Below are positions 1-9,965 of a stretch of 64,000 bases of DNA, one piece after another. Positions within the stretch are counted from its first letter, which is position 1. Every line of letters starts with the position of its first letter. The stretch comes from Phoronis australis (Eukaryota; Phoronida; Phoronidae), in assembly GCA_002633005.1 (NCBI GenBank), contig NMRA01000726.1, positions 101,873-165,872 of the forward strand, in the 5' to 3' direction. The notes beneath the pieces are model-generated. The model was not told the DNA's origin. It searched no databases and saw only the letters and a program-made list of their open reading frames with translations. The position numbers were made by a program, and so were the translations under genes.

Positions 1-37
1 CCACTGAATAATGGGCACCAAACTGGTTCTCAAAACA
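1..37 (-). repeat. Copy of a ~50-bp small palindromic repeat (partial)
   Basis: The window opens with a sequence whose reverse complement contains TTTTGAGAACCAGTTTGG and ends in ATTCAGTGG. The same core occurs at 23261-23310, 23831-23880 and 59973-60024. In the complete copies the two ends (GAGAACCAGTTT and AAACTGGTTCTC-like) are inverted repeats, so the unit can fold as a hairpin. This copy is cut by the window edge. Confidence 0.5.
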
Positions 38-80
38 CGGGCACGTTACAACAGACTATTTGCCCTGTATTAGGACTTAC

Positions 81-192
81 ATTTCTCCTCCTTGTGGACT
101 TCTAACACAGCTATGACAGCTCCAACATCGTTCTCTTCGATAGCATGAAGCATTTGACTCTGAAGATCAACTCTGTTTTCTTCATCCGACAT
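81..192 (-). CDS. First coding exon of an unidentified minus-strand gene (partial)
   Basis: On the minus strand an ATG (complement of 190-192) opens a clean frame of 37 codons beginning MSDEENRVDLQSQMLHAIEE and continuing NDVGAVIAVLEVHKEEK. It ends at a consensus donor AAAT|GTAAGT (GT is the complement of 79-80), leaving phase 1. The spacing of A, I, D and V-L resembles the first helix pair of an ankyrin-type repeat protein, but one exon is too little to name a family. The rest of the gene would lie left of the window. The gene points away from VPS9 copy 1, so the sequence between them may carry both promoters. What is seen: start, open frame and donor. What is inferred: that it is expressed. 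Confidence 0.55.
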
Positions 193-1694
193 TTTGACAC
201 CATCGGTTTACAGATCTCTGTAACGACACAATATAGTCTTCTTTTTAATAGGTTACGACGAATTTTCTTCATTTTTAGAACACAATGTGGAGGAACAATG
301 ATCGCAAATTATTCCATTAAAATTTTCAACAAAAGTAAATGTGAAAAGAAATTTACTTCAAAATTTCCAGACTTTATATTTTATAACTGCAATCCACAAA
401 CAATGATATTCACAAATTTTCGAATATACAATCAGGTTTTGAAAGTTGTAAAAATGATTTTGGCAATGATTTTTTTAAGATTTTAGGAAATTTTATTGAA
501 TGTGTGATGACACATTCACCTTTAATTTTCTTCATTATTTTGGGATAGACTCCGCCCAACACTTGGGTGTAGTTATAACTTTACTTTATATAGGCATAGC
601 GGTATTGCCCAAGTGACTATTCTCCCAAAGTTATTTTGCATCCAAATTATTCAGCTAGAGAAACTGTTATCTCCAGTGGCATCTCTTAGTCATGGCCATG
701 AACTTGAAATACCAGCAATCCTTCGGCACTGTCTAGTGACAAATTCATTGGCAAAGGACAACCTAAATATAGCACTCTTTCAAGAAAAATATTTGAACTT
801 TAAACTTGTCTGGGTATAAATGCATGTACATAATAACACAAGATGACCAAAAAATGACATCCCATATTTTAAAATTGTTCTGAATTGTTTCCTTGCTTCA
901 GCGAATCCACTAAGGGATAGGTCACTGCTTCCTCTTTCCTAGTTTCCATTTCAATTGGGAGGGTATCAAGTGATTTATTACTAATGACGTTATTGCAGTA
1001 ACTTCCTGTTTGAACTGCATTACAGGAACAGCTAGAAGAACAGAGTTTAGACAGCGTGTAGTTGTTTGTCTGATCATTTCTGCATCTACTGCTGTACTAG
1101 GGAGAAGTGACATGGGACTGTGTAGTCGTTTTTCTCAAGAAACCAGAGTTTGAGGTAACTACTGACAGAAAAAGCTGAGCATACATTGATATTTTTCCTG
1201 GTTTTGAAAGTTGTATTCTTACAATAGCGGAGGTAACAAAATATGCCCATAGCGCACTACTGCCAGGTTCTGTATTAGGTTGCTTACGTTATGTGCTACA
1301 CAGACAGAACCACTGGACAAGAAAGACAAACGCATGATTGTTGATGGCCAAGGTGGGGGTTCTAAAATGCATTGCTATGAACAAGGGGGTCAAACACAAA
1401 ACCGAAAGGGGTTTTGCCCAAGGGAGGGGGAGAGGGGCTTTTTGTAATGAAGAGGAGGTCAATGCCTTGCTGTGCCCCCCCCTCTCCTAAATGGCTGGGT
1501 CAGTCAGGTAACTATCTATCTATCCAGCAATTGTTAGCACACAACTAAGCCCTTGTAATTCTAAGGATAAAAGCTCAATTTGTTTTTATTTTTATCCTTT
1601 ACTTCTACAGAAATCAATTATGTCATATTTTATTAATATTTATTTTATTACCGAAACACTGAACCCGATGTAGAATGTGTCTTGTCATTTTTAG
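193..1694. other. Intergenic region between divergent genes
   Basis: No convincing exon was found. It probably holds the promoters of the minus-strand gene (start at 192) and of VPS9 copy 1. A GC-box-like TCCGCCCA (551-558) lies close to a TATA-like TTTATATAGG (585-594), but neither is decisive. Around 1380-1490 there are purine-rich and C-rich runs. An upstream non-coding exon of copy 1 could lie here without being recognisable. Confidence 0.35.
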
Positions 1695-1704
1695 CTGCGT
1701 AGGC

Positions 1705-2160
1705 ATGCATCTGGTATTGATTCGTGAGGGCTATGCGGCCATACATGTGCCGGACGTCACCTTGAGTGAAGGTTACAAACTGTCAATAGGGGGCATGGAG
1801 GTCGACACGCCTGACATCGAGCCTGCCCAGTGGTTTAAAACGCTTATCATGGACTATATGACGATTGACTGCAGCAAACGTATCGTAAAGTGGAGCACGG
1901 AGGCCTCAGAGACAGACTGCAAGTCTGAGCAGACGACACGCAATTCACACATTCTGTACAGCACAGGCGAATTTTCCGATTTCGAAACTCAAAGCGACGA
2001 GTTGTTCAACTTCATCGCTGAGGTGTTTGAACCAGATGGCCCTACGACTCCGTCGGCTATAAGTCAACTGATGCTGAGGTTGCTTCATTGTCACATATTG
2101 CCTAATGTTAAGATAGACCAGGACGACATTCCAAAGCTGAATGAAGCACTGAAAAAGCAG
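1705..2160 (+). CDS. VPS9-domain protein, copy 1, exon A (N-terminal region of unknown fold)
   Basis: This exon encodes residues 1-152, beginning MHLVLIREGYAAIHVPDVTL. The acceptor is TTTTTAG|CTGCG at 1694/1695 and the donor is AAGCAG|GTAAGT at 2160/2161, phase 0. I choose the ATG at 1705. The ten bases between acceptor and ATG differ at about half their positions from copy 2 (29964-29973), whereas the bases after the ATG are nearly identical, so the boundary behaves like the end of a 5' UTR. The frame is open back to the acceptor, so an upstream coding exon is not excluded. The region is mixed alpha/beta in appearance. It contains a strongly conserved segment around AQWFKTLIMDYMTIDCSKRI and a helical tail. 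I do not recognise the domain. The 2.8-kb intron after it carries the CTCF-like repeat array. Confidence 0.8.
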
Positions 2161-3330
2161 GTAAGTTATCAAAATATTTAACGAAGGGGAATTAAATATT
2201 TCGAGGAGGCAGTGTGGCCTAGTGTGATAGGTGCCACCATTCTTTACTCAAGGCCACACTGCTAACCCTTGAGTCACATTTCCAACTTCTCGGCTCGGTT
2301 TTAACTATTTAATAAAGCAAAAAATAGTTCCAGGTGATCAGTACAATGGACCCATATGCGCATCCTGCGCATATGTACAATGTACATGCTGTACCAGACT
2401 GCCTGCAATTTTTTTTTAAATTAAAGATTCATGCATGCAACTTCACAGCAGTTTTTCATTAATGTTGAATACACAGCTAGGCTTGGATTCACTAATTATT
2501 TGAAGTGGGTTCAGACTGATCATATCCACATCCTTTCTGATGCTTACAGCATAACTTTAATTTGGTGAACATAATTAAGTGAAGAGTACATTCAAAATCA
2601 ATCAGTCAAGAAGTTGATGTCAATGTAATTTTCACGTATTTTAACCCAGTTATAGTGAATCAATTTTTATGATTTGGCCACCGATTTCAATAATTTCTAA
2701 TGTTTCGTGTATTTATGAAATCATTAATTCTTGAAAACCAGTAGTTTTTCAAAAAGCAGTTTGATACTTTGATAGACAGAACTGTTTATTAAATTTCATA
2801 ACCCTGCTCGCAAAGCAATTAACTCTCTTCTTGCCTGGAAACAGTTTGAATGATTATTGCTGACCAAAATAAAGTTTAGATGCCTCCGGCCAAGCGTTGT
2901 GCAATAGTAGCCAGCAGGGTATCTGGACCTTGCCTTACATTTAGCAGATTTAGCAGTCAGTGTGCATGACAAATCCGTGTAATGTTACTTCCAAAACCAA
3001 AACTTTGCACCATTCAGTGGTATATATCCATGACCTGGTTTGACTCATACACCAAAGACAAAAATGCGGAAATGTGAGGATAGTTATTTGTTAAGCATGT
3101 GAGGACATCTGTTGACAATTGGCACAAAAGCAAGGCGATTTTTTCTGATCAATAATTGCTTATTCACAACACGTCTACCACCTACATTTACTGAATAAAG
3201 TCTTAGTTAGGCAAACAAAGTGCCTTCAAATTATGACGAACCTAAAACAAACCATACAAGAGCAACGCGGACAGTTGAAATGCGCCCACGAATGCATTGC
3301 AAATAGTGTGTTTTTAGGGTTATTTATTTC
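2161..3330 (+). other. Intron A-B of copy 1, 5' part
   Basis: AT-rich intronic sequence with no exon, RNA gene or repeat structure that I can support. A short inverted pair flanks 2356-2376 (CATATGCGCATCCTGCGCATATG), which is a small perfect hairpin. Confidence 0.4.
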
Positions 3331-3339
3331 TATCATAAA

Positions 3340-4600
3340 AATGGCCTAGATGGCGCAAAAACATATAATTCACCCAAAAACAGGAAAATGCCATATTTCA
3401 TAAAAATCTGTCAAGGAACTTCGGAGAAACAAAGGAAAACAGAATGAAATGAAATTGCCACTAGTGGGCACAGTGTCCGTTGGGTCCACCGGAAAGTCGT
3501 CGTCTGTTGTTATCTTCATATAAATACACTTACTAAATTTAGTAAAGATCCTGCAGTGGGTTTAGGAGATACAACTGTGGGTGCAAAACAAAACCACCAC
3601 TAGGAGGCGCAAGAGTAGTCAGTCACCATGATCAAAGGTCGTCTTCACACTGAGAGCATATATATGCCAATTTTCAAATGATTTGGTTGATACAGGGGTG
3701 GACACCAAAAACAAGATTTGAAAACAGCAGAAATGGCCACCAGGTGGTGCAAAATACCTTGATTCAATCCAAAAACAGAAAGATAGCGTCATCACACCAA
3801 TAGATGCCTATATTTAAAATTTTATGAAAATCTGTTGAGGACCTTGGAACATACTAAGTTAAACGCAAAAAATAAAAAATTGCCACAAGGAGGCACAGCA
3901 GTAGTCAGGTCTGTCCAAAAGTCGTCGTCATCCGTAGTCAACATCATATAAATACACATGCTAAATTAAGTAAAGATCCTGCGAACAGTTTAGGAGATAC
4001 AGCCATAGGCACAACAAAAACAAAACTGCCACTAGGAGGTGCCACAGTAGTCGAAATCGTCGGAAAATCATCGTCAACCGTCCTCTTAATAGTAAGCACA
4101 TACCTGCCAATTTTTACAATCATCCTTTCACGGCTTTGGTTGATAGAGAGGTGGACACAAAAAACAGACTCGAAAACAGTAAAAATGGCCACTAGGTGGC
4201 GCAAACTACATCGAATCCATCCGAGAATGGGAGGATAGCGTCACCTCGCTAATAGGTGCCTATATATTTCATGAAAATCTGTTAAGGACTTTTGAAGATA
4301 CAAACTGGTAAACATATAAAAATAAAATTGCCACTAGGGGGCACACCGGTAGTCGAATCTGTCCAAAAGTCATAGTCTTCTGTTGTTAACATCATATAAA
4401 TGTACTTATTAAATTTTGTAAAGATCCTACGAACGGTTTAGGTGATATAGCCATAGGCGCAAAAAAACAAAACTGCCACTAGGAAGCACCAGTAATAGGT
4501 GCCTACATACCAAATTTCATGAAAATCCGTTCAGGACTTTTGAAGATACAAAGGTAAGCGTAAAAAACTAAAATTGTCACTAGGAGGCACACCCGTAGAC
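3340..4600 (+). repeat. Degenerate tandem array, ~145-bp period, each unit with a CTCF-core-like motif
   Basis: Ten copies of a motif close to CCACTAGGTGGCGC start at 3343, 3458, 3597, 3737, 3883, 4029, 4189, 4331, 4476 and 4577. Most are 139-146 bp apart; the exceptions are 160 in the middle and 115 and 101 at the ends. Between motifs, blocks such as AAGATCCTGCGAACRGTTTAGG and TTTCATGAAAATCTGTT recur every three motifs, giving a diverged ~430-bp higher-order unit in about three copies. The copies at 4189 and 4331 fit the published vertebrate CTCF core CCASYAGRKGGCRS at every position; the others differ at one to three positions. It lies wholly in intron A-B of VPS9 copy 1. CTCF binding is inference only. 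Confidence 0.75.
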
Positions 4601-4639
4601 GGATCCATCCGAAAGTTTGCTCATGCCGTCCGCTACTAA

Positions 4640-4745
4640 AACAAAAAAAATATCTTACATGAGAGGGGACAAACACCCTCCCAACCTTGCCTCCGCTCGG
4701 CCCTACGCACCTCAGATTCGCGCGAATCCTAACCCCCCTTATTGA
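4640..4745 (-). repeat. Dispersed repeat, inverted copy at 28548-28650
   Basis: The reverse complement of this stretch (AGGGGGGTTAGGATTCGCGCGAAT, then GGTGCGTAGGGCCGAGCGG and a CCTCTCATGTAAGATATTTTTTT-like end) matches 28548-28650 on the + strand with moderate divergence. It directly abuts the CTCF-like array. It may be one end of the same repeat element, but I could not follow the array at the 28-kb copy. Confidence 0.55.
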
Positions 4746-5006
4746 AAACGTAGATCATCAACTGAATTACGTACCTATACTGAGGAACATTTGAATGAGC
4801 CAAATTGGTTACGTATGTTGTCTGGGGAGGTTCCATAAATTAAAACTCTTATGGTATGTATTTCTGTTCTAATAGTTCTTTGCATTGCACCCACTTGTGG
4901 AAGTATAAAAATGATTTTGGTTATTATGAAGAATGTCATGAGTAGACCTATAATGAAACTCTTATGGTAAGTATTTATGAGCTGATAATTCATTGCATTC
5001 TTTCAG

Positions 5007-5582
5007 CAACGTCTGCTCACAATGTTAGAAGAGCGTGTGGACGAATTGAGCAAAGAAAACAGTCAACATAAACACATTCTTCAAAAAAACTGCAACAAAA
5101 TTATTGACGATCTGCACAAAGACCCTGACGACGTGATCAATTTCGGCTCGAAAATCCTTCCAATACTGAAGGATCATGTGTCGCAGGAATGTCAACGCCT
5201 TGAACGAGAACTGGAACAGTTGGAAAACGCCGTGCTGAATGCAAAAAAGGAAGTAGAATGTTGCCCCGGTGATGAACAACTGCAGTGGGACATGAAGCGG
5301 AAACGAGTGATGCGTGATGCACTCTACGAGGAGAGGTACCTCAAGGTAGTCAGCGTCAGAGAATTGCTATCAGAGCAACTTGTCGCATCTCAAAAGACAC
5401 AGTCGTTGTCACCAAGGAGTAGCAAGTCGTTCGGGCACCACATGAAAGTCTTGATACAGAAACGAAAAGAGACAAAAGTGACAACACGTGACAAAGTGCG
5501 TATTCAACACGACCTCTATGTGAAGCGGTCAGAAATAAAGGCACAAACCAAAGATAAAATCAAAACCCTGATGGGGCAAAAG
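5007..5582 (+). CDS. VPS9-domain protein, copy 1, exon B (coiled-coil region)
   Basis: This exon encodes residues 153-344. The acceptor is CTTTCAG|CAACG (5006/5007) and the donor is CAAAAG|GTGCGT (5582/5583), both phase 0. The translation from the acceptor is QRLLTMLEERVDELSKEN. The internal ATG is not the start, because copy 2 has AAG (Lys) at the same place. The region is highly charged, with heptad-like leucines (LEERVDEL; ECQRLERELEQLENAVLNAK) that predict a coiled coil. A basic tail of K/R clusters follows (KRKETKVTTRDKVRIQ). A conserved DDLxKxPxDVxNF segment separates the two helical parts. I know no named family with this layout. A role in dimerisation or membrane/partner targeting is inferred. 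Confidence 0.82.
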
Positions 5583-7334
5583 GTGCGTTGGCAGCGTCTG
5601 AATTTTGGGCATGAGAGGAGGCAACAGTTTTTCATTTTTGGCTCGGTGGGCATAACTTCAAGTCCCCATGGTGGCTTAGAATTTTTGTTGTTTTGAAGTT
5701 ACCTGCAACGTCTGGGGAACTGTGCTCTTATTCATATAACTGTCCCAGTTGGACTGTGCAACTAAACACAGGTTAACGAGTTTATGGTCCTGGCTGAGAT
5801 GATAATTTTACTACTCCCTGTACCAACCAATGATAACACACACATCTTTGACACTAATTACACTGTGACTAAATGTGCTAACCCCGTGTATGAATTTCAA
5901 GATACACATCAAAAATTTTTTTTTCATGAAGTTGTGTAACTGGAAGAAAAACCTAATTAGATGCGGGCGATCTCACGCAATCTGCATGTCTGCCTGAGAA
6001 TAGTAGCCTTAACTTTCGCCCAACTGTGAGAGATCAAAGTGCACTCTTGAGCCTTTTATGAACATGCAGACTAATACCAAAAGTGAGGAGAAATCAAGGA
6101 AAATGCCTTTAAGCTTCACTAGACCTAGCACTAATCATGCAATTGAAATCGCCAAAATTCCCATTATCCATTTTTTAATATTGATGTCTCCCTTCTTAAA
6201 ATAGTTACCACCATGCATTTCCTTAATTTTCGAGGTTTCACTTCACTAATATGAAATGAATACCATAAAATCTAACTAAATTAGTACTTTCTATATCAAA
6301 GAGTCACAATTTTCTTAATGTTGAAGAAAAATTAGTTATTTCCAAGTTTCCCGCCAAATGATGTTATGGGTGGAAGACTTGGTAACTTGACAATCAACTG
6401 GGTGACTATTACCGGTATGCAAAACAGACACTCAATAATCACTGAAAAGGGCCACAGTAAATCTGGGCCATTCATATCACTATTGCCAGGATGGAATGAG
6501 CACGGACTAAACACAATGCATAGGCTATGTATGTGCCGTAGCACCCAATCTGGGCTGGGGACAAGGGCCTGGCATCACTCACCCTAGAATGAAAGTAGGC
6601 AGGTGAGTGACCTTCATTAAAACAAAGCTAGTGCTTGGTCGAAACATAATTCCTTGAAATGTGCCAAACAGAGGTTTGCTCCCGACTGAATCGCATATCC
6701 AATACTAACATCCCGCACTCTCATACAGCGCACAAACCGACGCCATTTCTGGGCAACTTTCATGTGGGAAATTTGAACACAGAGACGTTCTCAGTCAAGT
6801 TGCTGTTACTACTGTCACCACCAATGACAAACGTACCTTTCCTAGTCTGAAAAAGGAGGCTCTCCACGGACTTTCCTCACAACGCCTCAGTATCGCACTG
6901 GTAAAAACAACAATGCGGAGATGGTCTTCCACCCATTATGTACATTAACCTCGATAATTTTTGGCTATAAAATTTTCTAAGATGTATTACTCTTTTTGAG
7001 ACACAAGGTCATGGTGGAAGCTCTATAAAACAAATGTCTCAGTCCCTATACCTGTGCTCAAATTTTCAGCAAAACATATTGGGTGGCAATTAAACATAAG
7101 TACAACAGACCTCTTTTTATTAAAATTATTCCTCTTGAGGAAACGGACTAATGAAATACTCACATCACTCATATTTTGTTTAAAATAGTAATTAAAATTC
7201 CTACGACACTTGTTTGTCTGACATGGCATTGGTTTAAATCTTTTACTCATGGTAATCAGCAACTGCCTCTGTTGTTCTAGCTCTAACAGTGCACCCTGCT
7301 GTCTCGATGAGTGACTTACTATAATACTTCATAG
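5583..7334 (+). other. Intron B-C of copy 1
   Basis: AT-rich intronic DNA with no supported gene. The last ~50 bases before exon C (about 7285-7334, AACAGTGCACCCTGCTGTCTC...) are still recognisably homologous to the equivalent place in copy 2 (about 35614-35663), which supports origin by duplication of a whole genomic block. Confidence 0.5.
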
Positions 7335-7615
7335 GTTTTGATGACGAGTGTAAAGGAAGCCATCGTTATGACGATAACGGACCTGCAGAGCAAGGACTGC
7401 ACCATTGGCCTACAGACAAAGCATGGTCACTTGTACAAGTATCCTACAGATGTGTTGAATCAAACCAAACTACCTCCTGAGTGGCTCGCATTTGAGGACC
7501 AAGTGACGGAGATGGTGACTAATGGAAGTGATGTCGTTGGCGCCAAGCACTCCGCATTCTGTCAACTAGTTATCACTACCTGCCAGGATGCTTGCCGAGA
7601 GGACACTTATTACAG
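7335..7615 (+). CDS. VPS9-domain protein, copy 1, exon C
   Basis: This exon encodes residues 345-437 plus two bases of codon 438. The acceptor is TTCATAG|GTTTTG (7334/7335, phase 0) and the donor is TTACAG|GTGAAT (7615/7616), leaving a split AG|G arginine codon. The length, 281 bases, is identical to exon C of copy 2. The translation starts VLMTSVKEAIVMTITDLQ and contains a conserved segment VVGAKHSAFCQLV before DACREDTYYR. It matches no domain I recognise. By position it lies just N-terminal to the VPS9 half-domain in exon D. Several cysteines are conserved between copies. Confidence 0.82.
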
Positions 7616-7631
7616 GTGAATTGGAATGAAA

Positions 7632-7879
7632 AGATCCTATAGGATTCTTCAGGATCCTATAGGATTCTTCAGGATCCTATAGGATTCTTCAGGATCCTAT
7701 AGGATTCTTCAGGATCCTATAGGATTCTTCAGGATCCTATAGGATTCTTCAGGATCCTATAGCATTCTTCAGGATCCTATAGGATTCTTCAGGATCCTAT
7801 AGGATTCTTCAGGATCCTATAGGATTCTTCAGGATCCTATAGCATTCTTCAGGATCCTATAGGATTCTTCAGGATCCTA
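7632..7879 (+). repeat. Minisatellite, 20-bp unit AGGATCCTATAGGATTCTTC, about 12 copies
   Basis: Near-perfect tandem copies begin 16 bases after the exon C donor of VPS9 copy 1. Each unit contains two overlapping palindromes, GGATCC and ATCCTATAGGAT, so single strands could fold repeatedly. Only two units differ, each with G to C (AGCATTCTTC at 7761 and 7841). They are exactly 80 bases apart, which suggests that a block of four units was duplicated. Copies 2 and 3 of the gene lack it. Confidence 0.95.
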
Positions 7880-8647
7880 CATGCCACTTGTACATCATAA
7901 ACCTGAAGTCACACGTACTATTTGTTCACCAGGAATACCTGTATATACCCGTGTACCTGAGAAACCTATAGGAATTCTTTGACCAAGGCAGTTTATTGCA
8001 TAATATATGATGCTCTGCAAAAGAAGGCATATCTAGTTTACGGGTATATCCCAACAGACACAATTTTTATCAAATAGATATTGCCAATCTCTTTTGGCGG
8101 GACTGTCCCGCTAACGACGCTTCGTCCTACGTCCCGCCGAATCATTAGAATTTCCCGCTTTTTGACGTGCCACCAAATATGCAAATTTCTGCATCAGGTA
8201 CTCATTTCATAGACATAGCTAAAAAAGAAAAAACGCACGTCTGAGTGTTATTGCAGACATTTAGTCCATCACGAAATTGTCTCAATCCATGTGTCCCACA
8301 ATTCAATTTTGAATGTCGGCAGCTATGGAAACGCAAAAAGTAAAACTTAAGAAGTAAGACCATCAGTTCCGTTTCTACGACAACCATCTTCCTTAAGTTT
8401 ATTTTCCAGCCACTAAAAGCTCTATATTTATCTTATTTTCACATATAATTAGAACACCATTCTGTTCTACTGTTCTCGAAAACCCAAAAAATTGAAATGG
8501 TTATCATAACTTTGGGAGTTAGAGAGAAGTTCTGGTGGAGAGCGCTACAGAAACTTTTAGGTACCATACTAGCGCAAAATTTTGAACACGATGAGGTGTC
8601 TCAGATGCAAGGTCAATTTATTACTTCAACTGTTTTCTTTCACACAG
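7880..8647 (+). other. Intron C-D of copy 1, remainder
   Basis: Intronic sequence with no supported gene. Around 8093-8145 there is an inverted-repeat-like GGCGGGACTGTCCCGC...GTCCCGCCG segment, perhaps a small mobile-element remnant. Confidence 0.35.
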
Positions 8648-9965
8648 GATGGTGGACAGAGCATTGTCTGAAAAATGTTGGGGGTTTCAGATTCCAGAAG
8701 ACACCACCAGCTGGCTCTGCTATAGCTCAACCAGTGAGGGTGAAGGTTTCTGCGATAAAAATGCCACTCCGACCAGGAAAGCAATTTATAGGCTGAAGAC
8801 CATGATATCACAACATCTTGAGGAAATCTGTGCCATCATAGGCGATCGGCTGCAGACGTCGTCTACGATAAAAGTTCGTATTGCATATGAGACTCATTTT
8901 TATGCTGAATTGAGTGAGTTTTTGATCTCGCTGTATACGTCTGCATACTCAGACTGCACAAAAACACTGCAAACACAGGCCGGATATTTAACTGTGGAAG
9001 AGTTGGAAATCACAGAGATCTGGATTCTGAACATGCTGGAAAATAGAAGGGATAGTGGAATCGAGATGGAGAACCAAATGAATCAAACACAGCCAAAGAA
9101 GCCACTTACGCATACTGACCACAAAACATTTGAATTTGAAAACTTGTTAGTCACTTCTGCGGCAAACAAAGACGACAGCTGCGATAACCAGCCAATCGTG
9201 GATAGCGTAAGCAGTGACGGTGACACTAGCGTTCATGTACACGATGACGAGCTACCAGAAAATGAGTCTACGGAGTCTGAAGTTGCCATTGCGTCTTGGA
9301 TAAGTAGTGACGATCAACATTCTGCTGATGAACAACGCAAGGATGAATTTCACACTTCACAAGGGAGCGATAAGAGCGTTAAAGATGAATTTGAAGACAG
9401 CTTTGCTTCTTACAGTTCTGATCAAAATTATACTGATGACAACTGTAATGATGAATTTTACACTTCTGGCAACAAATCAAATGCTTTACCAGAAGGCAAT
9501 AGAGTTCATGTGCACGGCGATAGGCTTAAAACAGATGACGAACCTGCTGCATCTGAAAACTTGATGAAATCACGTGAATTTAATGTCCAATCGGAGAAGT
9601 TCAAGCACGTCTTTGACACAGCCTACCATTGTCTGACCTCCCTGGGCGACGAGAACACACCCCTGAAGAAGATGCAGATGTTGACCAGGTGCCTCCGCGC
9701 CATCACCACCACCCTATCTAAACCAGAGACCACAAAATGCCAATCAACTGTATGCTCCGATGACTTAATCCCGATTCTACAGATACTAATACTGAACCTG
9801 ACACTAGACCAGATTGGTAGACTCTACGTAGAGTTAAAGTTCATTAATGATTTCATGCCTCCCTTTTTAGAGACTGGTGTACACTGCTACTCTGCAGTTC
9901 AACTAGAGGGGGCGTTCCAGGATATCTTCACCAAGCTGATGAAGATCAAAAATCGTAAAACATGA
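8648..9965 (+). CDS. VPS9-domain protein, copy 1, exon D (split VPS9 domain, C-terminus)
   Basis: Terminal coding exon, from acceptor CACACAG|GATGG (8647/8648) to TGA (9963-9965); residues 438-876. It opens with a Trp/Cys-rich segment. A helical first half of a VPS9-like domain follows (about 478-575: TRKAIYRLK..., YETHFYAELSEFLI). Then comes an acidic Ser-rich insert (about 576-745) with three DEF-S repeats (DEFHTS, DEFEDS, DEFYTS). The second VPS9 half (about 745-876) contains LGDENTPLKKMQMLTRCLRAI, SDDLIPILQILILNL and the GVHCY...L..AF signature. VPS9 domains exchange GDP for GTP on Rab5-type GTPases at endosomes. The Asp of the DDLIP segment and the Tyr of GVHCY are kept. The usual Thr three residues after that Tyr is Val. 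No clear AATAAA follows the stop nearby. Confidence 0.85.

Noticed and set aside
5022-5024. ATG in exon B of copy 1 as the translation start
   Set aside because: Copy 2 has a Lys codon at this place and an open frame from the acceptor, so exon B is internal.
7632-7879. CRISPR-like array
   Set aside because: Units are contiguous 20-mers with no unique spacers, in a eukaryotic intron; it is a minisatellite.
9307-9564. 85-codon frame overlapping exon D of copy 1
   Set aside because: Alternate-frame reading of the acidic insert; no equivalent in copies 2 and 3.
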